Shown here: positions 56,507-64,000 of the stretch, one piece after another
How positions within the stretch are numbered: position 1 is the first letter of the stretch
How the letters are laid out: every line of letters begins with the position of its first letter
NCBI RefSeq assembly: GCF_000374425.1
Contig: NZ_KB894366.1
Coordinates: 1-64,000, forward strand
Reading direction: 5' to 3'
Length of the DNA: 64,000 bases
From: Acinetobacter tjernbergiae DSM 14971 = CIP 107465
GTDB lineage: Bacteria > Pseudomonadota > Gammaproteobacteria > Pseudomonadales > Moraxellaceae
The notes under the pieces: model-generated
Told to the model about the DNA's origin: nothing
Seen by the model: the letters and a program-made list of their open reading frames with translations, nothing else
The model's database searches: none
Program-made: the position numbers and the translations under genes

Positions 56507-59194
56507 TTAATTATTTACTTTGATTACAAACTCTAATACTGCACTTGTATTTGGTACCAAAGGTGTTTTCTCAGCCGAAACTGTACCCGTTGAACCATCA
56601 GTAAGCGCAGTCGTTGAAGTACTTAATGTTGCATTTGTTGCTACAGGAGATGCACTTGCAATTACTTTCAAGGTCGTATATGCAGGTGTCGCATCGCTAA
56701 TAACAACATTCGTCACATCAGCATTACCTTCGTTTGTCGCAGTAATCTTATACTTCACACACTCGCCAGGCTTAGCAGAAACTGTATTTTGAGTATAAGA
56801 ACCTGTAGCCACACCAGTAGAACAGTTTGCTAGAGATTGCTCTTTAACCAAACGTACTTGACCACTTGTAACTGTTGTTAAGTCAGTATTTACAAGATCA
56901 GCAACAGCTTGACCACCTACAACTGTAGGTTTAATCGTTAATACGACTGCACTTGGTGTTCCAGCAGTTGCATTTGTTGGGGCTTGAACTTTAATGAGTA
57001 AGTTAACCGAAGCACCACGAGCAATACTTCCCGTTAATGCAGCAAGATCATTGCCAGTTACTAATTCATTTGCATCAGCAATACCATCTTTGTTCAAGTC
57101 AACAAATAAACTAGTTACCCAACCATTTGCAGCCTGATCGTTTGTAAGCGTATATAGCAAGCTACCCGCTGTTGCACCTTCAACAATGTTACCGTTGTTC
57201 GTCAAAGTATGCTTGTAGACTACAGTACCACCAGGAGCAACTTGACCAGTACGATCATTTTGCAGGCTAAGTACACGATTTGTTTCTACAGTTACACGAT
57301 CAGACATTACATCGGTTAAGCCAGTTGCAGGAGATGCAACTTTAAAGATAACTTCTTGATCACCTGCTGGAGCATTTGCTGGTGGCGTTACAACTGCAAC
57401 AAGCTGAACACTACCACCACTTGGAATGTTACCAGTATTGGTAATTGGTGCACCTGTTGGGTTACCTGAACCATCTGCTAAATAATACTGAACTGTCCAA
57501 CCTGCAGGTAACGTTGGTGAAGTAGATAAATTATAGTTATCTCCAGTTGCACCTTTGTTATCAACAGTTAATGGGAAGTTAGTCGCTTGACCTGGTTTGG
57601 TTGATTTCGTATCAATATATTGACCCGTATCTTTACCAGACGCACCAACAACTGTACCAGTACTATTCGTAGCATCACCATTATGTAAATCAACAGTAGA
57701 AGCTGTTACTTTATCAATCACTAAAGTAATCGTATCCGGAGCTGTTGAATTTGTAACAGGTGTAGATGTTAAGATTGTGCTAATAGGTGTCGCTGTAGAA
57801 TATCCAGAAGGTAGAGTTACCTTCGCAACAACTTGATATGTCGCACCACTTGTTACTGGTCCAGTATCAGCAACACCGTCACCATTTGTATCAGTTAATG
57901 GTGTTACACCATCAGCTTTAAATAGTTCAACGATACTACCCGTTGGTAAAGAATTCTTATTAATAGAAATATTAAACGCTTCAGTAACATTACCAGTGTT
58001 GTGAACAACAATTGGTTCTGCGCCAACACCAGTACCAAAGATAACTGGAGTACCTTGAGTTGTAGACTTAGTAATTACGTCATCAACTGGTGCTGTAGCG
58101 GTAGGGGTTTCTCCATCAGCAAAGGCATCTGTAGTACTATCGTTAATAGTACCCTTTTTAACACCTAACACTGTAATATCATTCGGGTTAGATGGTGTTT
58201 TACCTTCTGTGCCCGGACCATCTGGATCTACTTCTGCAATGTTTGTAATTGTGCCAGCAGGTGTATTTTGATTCACGCGAACTTTAAATTTCAATACACC
58301 ACTGCTGTTAGCAACTACAGTAGGAACAACTAACTTAACAGTACCTGTTGTGTAATCATAGCCATCTCCATCAGCAGTACTATCATTCAATGCCGTACCA
58401 TTTACGGTTGCAGAACCTGCAACATAGGTTAAACCAGCAGGAAGTACGTCTGTAATAGTAACGTTTGTTGCCGTCGTATTACCTGTGTTTTGATATGCTA
58501 AGCTGTATTCAACTTCACGCGCTGTTGCACTTGCTAGAGTCGCGTCTACATTTTTTACACTTGCAGATTTAACTAAGCTAATAACCGCACCGTTAGTAAT
58601 CTTAACTGTATCAACGTTTTTAGCAGTAACACTTGTATCGAAAGCACTAATTGCAGAAACTGTTAATTTACCTAAAGCATCGACAATAGCATTATTTGCT
58701 GTTGTTGCTTGAACGATTAAGTTAACAGATTCACCTGCCGCTAAAGTTACCGTAGTAACTGGAGTTTGGCTGTCTGGAACGCCATCTTTATTTGCATCAA
58801 GATAAACATTTAAACCAGTAAAGTCATAACTATCTGTCGTACCATCACGTGTATCATTATTCACGACACCCACGTTAAAGGTATCACTACCATTACCCGT
58901 GTTTGTTAATGTATGAGATAAAGAAACTTGACCATTTGCGTTAGCAGTTTTAGTTTGATCAGTGATTAAAGTAAAGCTTGCTACTTGTAAAACGGTAGTT
59001 GTTACTACGTTAGATGTAACTGTTTTACTAGAACCATTACTGTCCGTATAGCTTGCAGACGCAATGTTACTAATATTTGTGCCCGCGCTAGGTGCCGCAG
59101 CATGTGCAGCAGGAACAAAAGCTGCACCACCTGCAACGAATGCAATAGAAGCTGCTAATTGCGTGAGTCTTAAACGTTGAGTTTGATTTGACAT
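56507..59194 (-). CDS. Large DUF11-rich exported surface protein (895 aa)
   Basis: Residues 1-37 form a signal peptide (TQRLRLTQLAASIAFVAGGA..AHA). The mature protein is rich in Thr, Val, Asn, Ala and Gly, with repeating beta-sandwich modules. The first module has TNISNIASASY, DANKDGVPDS and AGESVNLIVQ. A clear DUF11 domain follows (about 218-340, YQNTGNTTATNVTITDVLPAGL). Later copies include DTNGDGVADTG and DLNKDGIADANE loops and a terminal DUF11 module (about 808-895). The composition suggests an extended surface filament or shell. AGGGG precedes the ATG at 59194, favouring it over the in-frame ATG at 59221. The N-terminal module resembles that of the 2034-residue protein. Confidence 0.8.
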   Translation of the reverse strand: MSNQTQRLRLTQLAASIAFVAGGAAFVPAAHAAAPSAGTNISNIASASYTDSNGSSKTVTSNVVTTTVLQVASFTLITDQTKTANANGQVSLSHTLTNTGNGSDTFNVGVVNNDTRDGTTDSYDFTGLNVYLDANKDGVPDSQTPVTTVTLAAGESVNLIVQATTANNAIVDALGKLTVSAISAFDTSVTAKNVDTVKITNGAVISLVKSASVKNVDATLASATAREVEYSLAYQNTGNTTATNVTITDVLPAGLTYVAGSATVNGTALNDSTADGDGYDYTTGTVKLVVPTVVANSSGVLKFKVRVNQNTPAGTITNIAEVDPDGPGTEGKTPSNPNDITVLGVKKGTINDSTTDAFADGETPTATAPVDDVITKSTTQGTPVIFGTGVGAEPIVVHNTGNVTEAFNISINKNSLPTGSIVELFKADGVTPLTDTNGDGVADTGPVTSGATYQVVAKVTLPSGYSTATPISTILTSTPVTNSTAPDTITLVIDKVTASTVDLHNGDATNSTGTVVGASGKDTGQYIDTKSTKPGQATNFPLTVDNKGATGDNYNLSTSPTLPAGWTVQYYLADGSGNPTGAPITNTGNIPSGGSVQLVAVVTPPANAPAGDQEVIFKVASPATGLTDVMSDRVTVETNRVLSLQNDRTGQVAPGGTVVYKHTLTNNGNIVEGATAGSLLYTLTNDQAANGWVTSLFVDLNKDGIADANELVTGNDLAALTGSIARGASVNLLIKVQAPTNATAGTPSAVVLTIKPTVVGGQAVADLVNTDLTTVTSGQVRLVKEQSLANCSTGVATGSYTQNTVSAKPGECVKYKITATNEGNADVTNVVISDATPAYTTLKVIASASPVATNATLSTSTTALTDGSTGTVSAEKTPLVPNTSAVLEFVIKVNN

Positions 59195-59232
59195 TCGGAA
59201 CTTACCCCTGTTGATATTCAATGTCAGTTTAT

Positions 59233-59727
59233 TTAATTTCTGGCTTTGTCACTGTTGATACGTGTTTGAGCTGAAACAGTTACAGATTTTCCTGCTGGAA
59301 GCTCTGCAATCGTCCAACGCAATGCACGGTAGTCTTTAGATGGAACGTTCACCATTTGATTACCCTCTTTGCGTTTTAAAGGCATTGGGGCAAAATTTGT
59401 ACCGTCTGTACTTGCTTGTGCATTTTCTGGCTGAGATTTAGCCAAAAATTGAGTTTCTACTGGTATTGGTAAAGTCGCAGCTAAGTTTCTAATCTTCCCT
59501 GAAGTGTTGTTTGTATAAGTCGCACGATACTCAATCACATCATTTGGTTTTACTTTAGTAACTAACTTAGCTGTCGGTTTCCCATCAGCACTCGCGCTGA
59601 TGAGATAAGTTTTTAGTTCTACTGAAACAGGATCTTTTGCAACTTTAGTTTCAGCAGAAACATTAACTGCTAAAATTAAACTAGCCGCACCAAGTAAACC
59701 TTTTTTCCAATTAGCTTTTAAATGCAT
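59233..59727 (-). CDS. Small exported single-domain DUF11-like protein
   Basis: The 164-residue product (from the ATG at 59727) has a signal peptide (LKANWKKGLLGAASLILAVNVSA) and one Ig-like sandwich. Visible features are DPVSVELKTYLIS, VKPNDVIEYRATYTNNTSGKIRNLAATLPIP and AGKSVTVSAQTRI. The YTNNTSGKIRNL segment mirrors the DUF11 hallmark of its big neighbours, in one-domain size. It may act as a periplasmic subunit, cap or chaperone for the large surface proteins, but this is not shown. A longer start at 59781 is possible but would put 18 residues ahead of the signal peptide. It ends about 40 bases before the 895-residue gene. Confidence 0.7.
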   Translation of the reverse strand: MHLKANWKKGLLGAASLILAVNVSAETKVAKDPVSVELKTYLISASADGKPTAKLVTKVKPNDVIEYRATYTNNTSGKIRNLAATLPIPVETQFLAKSQPENAQASTDGTNFAPMPLKRKEGNQMVNVPSKDYRALRWTIAELPAGKSVTVSAQTRINSDKARN

Positions 59728-59960
59728 CTTTATTGTTCCCAAACTCAATATCCTAAATTCTTTGAACCGTTTTTTATACATCGGTCAAATAATTTTTCTA
59801 ACGTTACAAAAATACATTATTTTTATGTATTTTTGTTGAAAAAAATCACTTTTTTGTAAAAAAAACATCTACTAGTTCAAATAAAAGCAACATCCATACC
59901 AATTTTTAACTTCGAGATCTGCTGTTACTATTATTTTTGAAATGCTTTTTTACCCCTCAA

Positions 59961-62900
59961 TTATTGTGCTACGCAGAATCTTAATGTTCCTGAAGCAGCG
60001 GGATTTAATAACCCAGTTAAATTCCATTCTAAATAATCACCAGAACGACTTGAATTACAAGTATTTCCAGTAGGTGTCGTCGTACAACTCACACTACCAA
60101 AATTAGTACCAATTGGTAAACTATCTTTAACTTTTACATTCTGAAGCTTCTTCGTACTATTATTTTTATACGTAATTTCATACTCTAGATTGTCCTGTTT
60201 TCTGGCTTGGTTAGTGGTTGTAAAAACATTTAAATCAGATGAAGTGGAAGGACAAGTTGCAACAGCACGGACCTTTTTTGTCAACATTAAGCCAGCACTA
60301 CCAATAAGTGTCACATCCTGACGTTTACTCGTCAACCCTGAAATCGTCTGTGTTGGATTAGTTAGAGCAAATTGATAGCTGGCTTGAAGCGTTCCAATAT
60401 GCTGAGCACCAGCAACAACATTTGTAGGTACATGCACTCGTTGCACCAAACAAATATCAACACTTGGTTGTAACAAGACAGAACTTGATAGGCTTGGATT
60501 AAATACAGTTTCACCTATATCTACTTGACCATTACAATTCGTATCTCGATAAATTAACGCTTGCCATGGCTGATCAATACTCAAATTAGGTTGTTGCGTT
60601 TGAGTTTGCAATAACTGCGTAAGTTGAACTGGTATTTGTGTTGTTAATCGGTGAGGATAATCCGTAACATCGCCAGCAATAACAGTATGTTGCCCATCTT
60701 CATTTAATATGATATTAACAACTACATCACCAAAGTTATTTGCGGTATAACTGGTCGCACTAGTTTTGGTTAATGTAATTGTGTCTGTTGAACGGGTATA
60801 GCCACTCGTACCACTTACTGAAATGTATTCAGGTAAATTTTGCTGAACGATACAGAAAGAGGACGGCAATAAACTTTGCTCAATCGAAAATGCATAATCG
60901 CCATTTGCACTCGTTACAGTGGTCGCCAATTGTGTCGTACTACAGTTATTTAAACGAATCGTACTATTTGCAATTCCAACTTCACCAGTATCTTGAATAC
61001 CATTATATGCTTTCGTTGCATCAAGGGTTGTACCACTATTATCAACAAAGACTCTTCCCGTAATATCGACATAAATAAGTTTGGTATTGGTAAAAGTACA
61101 AGTAATATTTGCACCTTCTTTAATACGTGCGGCGGGGATCGTTACTATATTATTCACCAAGGTCCAAAAAGTCCCTGTGTTACCCGTTACACCACTATTC
61201 GCATCAATACAACTAACTCCAGATAGAACATATCCTGCCAAAGCGCTTTCAGTCACTGTTACATCTGAATTTAATGTTTGAGCCCATAATTGCTGGGATG
61301 ATATTACGGTCGTTCCAGCAGCTGTTGTTGTTACTGAATCTGTAGTTACAGTAGTTGTACTGTTCACTAAATTGGTTAAATTAATGTAATTAAACGTTCC
61401 AGTACCATTCACTGAGTTTTTAGCAATTTTAATTTTTGCACCATCAATAATATTAATACTTACAGGAACACCACTATTTGTTGCATTATCATAATTTGCT
61501 GTTGAACAGCTACCACTAAGTGATAATCCAATTGCCCCATAACCACCTGGTGATAACTCACTTGAGCCAGAATAGGTATTACGGTTAACAATACGATAGG
61601 TAATACGGTGATAACCCGCACTCAGTGCAGCAGCTGTTGTTGCTGTCACGCCCCCAGATACATAACCATTCACACTTGTTACAGCAGTGCCATCAACCAT
61701 GATATAAGCACCGTCATCTACACCGACGCCTGTATTACCAATACAAAAAGTAACCGCCTGTGACGTTGGAATATATACACCTGTCGTAAATTCCCACGCT
61801 CTACGGTTATCACCAATATCTGGTGTATTAATTACATTGAGCTGAACAGTAGCATCGACATCTGAACTCATTGCAGTAATAACTCGTTGAATCATTGCCG
61901 AAGATGTCGTACTTGATGCACCATAAGTAGAATCACTGGTTCCATTATTACCCGAAACTAAATATCCACCTGTAGGACTTGCTTGGTTAATCGGCCATGG
62001 AACTAGTATTGAGGAGTTTTCATCCGCATAAGTTCCTACTTTTGCAGTACCCCCAGTACCTTCATAACCTACCCAAAAGGCACCATTTCTACGATATTCA
62101 TTTTGTGCATTCGTCCCCCAAACCTTATAAAGTGTTTCACCTACACCACTACCAGGGTTAAACTCATTACTTCCGACCTTAACCGTTGCTTGTTGCGCTG
62201 TACCCAAAGAAGAAGCACTCGTTGTACTATAAGTCACCAAAAGTTGCGCAGTTGCACCATTTGCTAAACCTCCAATTGGACATGACCATTGAGAACCACT
62301 TAGACTACAAACACTACCACCAACAACACTGACTGAACTAACAGTCACACCAGTTTGAGGTGCCGCAGTATAAGTTGCAACTGTGCTCGTAGCATTATTA
62401 GGACCTTCATTTTTAATATCAATTAATTGAGTACCTACTCGCCCTCGAACAATCGTTGGTAAATTCGGGGTAATATTAAAACGTGCTTCAAGAATAGTTG
62501 CATCCGCTGTGACTGGGGTTGGATTTACGATAATTGCATTAACAGATTTACTTACTGGTGTATTTGATGAAGTGGACTCAATGGTTGCAATATTGGTTAA
62601 AGTACCTACAGTGGTTGCTGTACCCTGAATCGTGATTATACAGGTTGCTGTAGTAGCACCCGTGAATAATCCTGAGACTGTCCAGCCTACATTATCATTA
62701 CCTGTTAAGCTTGGTGTACAAGAAGTTGCTGTAGGACTACTACCGCCTGTACCCTGTGTCGTAATAGGTGTTCCAACAAGAGAAACATTTTTTAAACTAA
62801 TTGGAAGTGTGTCATTAAAAGGTAAATTTGCAACCGTACCCCCTAACGATGCACCTGATGGTGTATTATTTGTCACAGTCAATTGATATTGTATCAATGA

Positions 62901-63935
62901 ATTAACAGGTACATTATCTAATTGTGTCTGTACAAATGTTCCTGTATTGCCTATACGTTGAGCTTTAACTAAAGCAATGTCGCTATCGGCATCCATACTA
63001 GATATACCGAAATAAAATGCATCACCTGCATCTGTTGTAAAAGCTCCACCATTATCTCCACGAAGATAAATATCAAAAGTTAATGAAGTCACCCCTTTGC
63101 CTTGTATATAAACACTACCACTAGAACCACCATCACTAGCTCCGCCACTACTACCAGTACCAGCGCTTGATGATCCCAATACAGTTGCTGTATTTACAAT
63201 ATTGCTTCCATTGACCGCAAAATTCTTATTGCCTGCTATTCTTTTAAGTGTTACCGACGTATTACTACTCGTAAGTGTAAATTCAGCACTAAAACCAAGA
63301 TTACCAGTGTACGCACCCATTCCAGCTGCTTGTAAAATTGGATTATTAACTGGGCGATTAAATACTATATTAACAGTCCCAACTTTAGTTCTAGCATTTC
63401 TAGCACCTGAAACGCCAGATAGTCCCTTCGTCATTGCTAAAAAACTTACGCCTTGATTCGCTGTTGCATCTATACCACCATTGGTACTTAAACAAGCAAC
63501 CTTATCCATTCCATTACTACAACCTGAAGCTGCATTTTGCAATGATGCGGCGAACATATTACTTTGTGCACTACCAATTGCATTTAATGGTCTCAGAATA
63601 TTAACACCTGTAACACTACTAGCATCACCATTCCCACCAAATGTTAACTCTGGCTTGTTAGCTGCTGCACCTTGACCAGAATAAACAGCCCCATTAAATA
63701 CTGAATTAGTGATGGTATAACTAACCGTTGTTGTTGGCGCATAGGTCTCACCCGTATTATCGGAAGGGTTATTTCTGTTGAGTAAAAATGTATGTGTCCC
63801 CGAACTAGCCGTTGGACCTTGGCCCGAACCTGAGCCAGCAAAAATTTCAATCGTTGGTGGTGCTGCAAAGCTACTATTTGTCAGTATCAAATAGCTAAAT
63901 AACATCAATACCCAAGAAAAAAATTTATTCATCAT
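59961..63935 (-). CDS. Large exported surface protein with DUF11, PA14-like and SdrD-B-like modules
   Basis: The 1324-residue product starts MMNKFFSWVLMLFSYLILTN, a signal peptide that supports this start (63935 or 63932) over a frame open to 63998. The first 330 residues are Gly/Ser/Asn-rich. A DUF11-like region (about 345-490, QLTVTNNTPSGASLGG) and other sandwiches follow. A PA14/lectin-like region lies at about 678-815 (WEFTTGVYIPTSQAVTFCIG, GVDDGAYIMVDG). A SpaA/Cna-B-like stretch (about 830-950) leads to an SdrD-B-like module (about 955-1035, YNGIQDTGEVGIANSTI). A C-terminal DUF11 domain ends at FCVAQ. It has no sortase motif or barrel, so it may be a released or assembled filament subunit. 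It is the promoter-proximal gene of the surface operon. Confidence 0.75.
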   Translation of the reverse strand: MMNKFFSWVLMLFSYLILTNSSFAAPPTIEIFAGSGSGQGPTASSGTHTFLLNRNNPSDNTGETYAPTTTVSYTITNSVFNGAVYSGQGAAANKPELTFGGNGDASSVTGVNILRPLNAIGSAQSNMFAASLQNAASGCSNGMDKVACLSTNGGIDATANQGVSFLAMTKGLSGVSGARNARTKVGTVNIVFNRPVNNPILQAAGMGAYTGNLGFSAEFTLTSSNTSVTLKRIAGNKNFAVNGSNIVNTATVLGSSSAGTGSSGGASDGGSSGSVYIQGKGVTSLTFDIYLRGDNGGAFTTDAGDAFYFGISSMDADSDIALVKAQRIGNTGTFVQTQLDNVPVNSLIQYQLTVTNNTPSGASLGGTVANLPFNDTLPISLKNVSLVGTPITTQGTGGSSPTATSCTPSLTGNDNVGWTVSGLFTGATTATCIITIQGTATTVGTLTNIATIESTSSNTPVSKSVNAIIVNPTPVTADATILEARFNITPNLPTIVRGRVGTQLIDIKNEGPNNATSTVATYTAAPQTGVTVSSVSVVGGSVCSLSGSQWSCPIGGLANGATAQLLVTYSTTSASSLGTAQQATVKVGSNEFNPGSGVGETLYKVWGTNAQNEYRRNGAFWVGYEGTGGTAKVGTYADENSSILVPWPINQASPTGGYLVSGNNGTSDSTYGASSTTSSAMIQRVITAMSSDVDATVQLNVINTPDIGDNRRAWEFTTGVYIPTSQAVTFCIGNTGVGVDDGAYIMVDGTAVTSVNGYVSGGVTATTAAALSAGYHRITYRIVNRNTYSGSSELSPGGYGAIGLSLSGSCSTANYDNATNSGVPVSINIIDGAKIKIAKNSVNGTGTFNYINLTNLVNSTTTVTTDSVTTTAAGTTVISSQQLWAQTLNSDVTVTESALAGYVLSGVSCIDANSGVTGNTGTFWTLVNNIVTIPAARIKEGANITCTFTNTKLIYVDITGRVFVDNSGTTLDATKAYNGIQDTGEVGIANSTIRLNNCSTTQLATTVTSANGDYAFSIEQSLLPSSFCIVQQNLPEYISVSGTSGYTRSTDTITLTKTSATSYTANNFGDVVVNIILNEDGQHTVIAGDVTDYPHRLTTQIPVQLTQLLQTQTQQPNLSIDQPWQALIYRDTNCNGQVDIGETVFNPSLSSSVLLQPSVDICLVQRVHVPTNVVAGAQHIGTLQASYQFALTNPTQTISGLTSKRQDVTLIGSAGLMLTKKVRAVATCPSTSSDLNVFTTTNQARKQDNLEYEITYKNNSTKKLQNVKVKDSLPIGTNFGSVSCTTTPTGNTCNSSRSGDYLEWNLTGLLNPAASGTLRFCVAQ

Positions 63936-64000
63936 CACACTTGCTCTATGAAGGTTCAAGACTGCTTGTTGTTGTGTTTTTGGCTTACTGTCCAACATAG

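Overview
The window reads as a chromosomal segment of an Acinetobacter species. It is AT-rich and gammaproteobacterial. The clearest genus markers are a 203-residue UmuD with an N-terminal extension (UmuDAb type) divergent from a small ddrR-like gene, a catalytically dead dihydroorotase next to pyrB, and an iron-receptor operon with DUF3649/PepSY/DUF3325 genes. The species cannot be fixed from the sequence alone. I saw no tRNA, rRNA or CRISPR array.

Layout. 1-6.5 kb: housekeeping and stress genes (ahpF, an alanine-rich lipoprotein, a beta-class GST, an ExeM/NucH-like surface nuclease, trmB). 6.5-7.7 kb: a graveyard of mobile DNA, with a frameshifted P4-type integrase arm, an IS5-like transposase tail and an orphan C-terminal gene fragment. 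7.7-13.1 kb: a Fur-boxed TonB-receptor operon. 13.2-18.1 kb: a DUF2520 oxidoreductase, a membrane protein resembling an OmpA-family N-terminus without its OmpA domain, pyrB with pseudo-pyrC, and a small unknown. 18.4-27.8 kb: a pseudogene with two nonsense codons, rlmKL, clpB with a sigma-32-like promoter, an M23 peptidase, OsmC, a Vfr/CRP regulator and an M48 lipoprotein. 27.9-32.0 kb: pxpA, fused pxpB-pxpC and a biotin carboxylase/BCCP gene.

32.1-40.6 kb is the first accessory highlight. One strand carries a phosphopantetheinyl transferase, elbB, an AraC regulator, a porin, a 1445-residue synthase and a PEBP protein. The synthase combines an FSH1-like hydrolase, an AMP-dependent ligase, a membrane acyltransferase-3 domain and an acyl carrier domain. 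It looks like a one-polypeptide, Dlt-like trans-membrane acylation machine, with its own PPTase nearby to activate the carrier.

41.0-42.2 kb is the umuDAb/ddrR SOS regulator pair around a long inverted repeat. 42.3-49.1 kb holds a methyltransferase, a Baeyer-Villiger-like flavin monooxygenase, an SDR and two tandem ferritin-like 'metal-dependent hydrolases', then a divergent TetR gene. Three exact copies of TGTTCGGATT lie in the TetR intergenic region.

49.1-63.9 kb is the second highlight. It is a five-gene, about 15 kb surface operon: three very large secreted proteins with DUF11/SdrD-B-like modules, a small one-domain relative, and a terminal OmpA-like peptidoglycan-binding protein. The largest (2034 aa) ends in what looks like an outer-membrane beta-barrel and is almost translationally coupled to the OmpA-like gene. 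This suggests a cell-surface display or fibre system.
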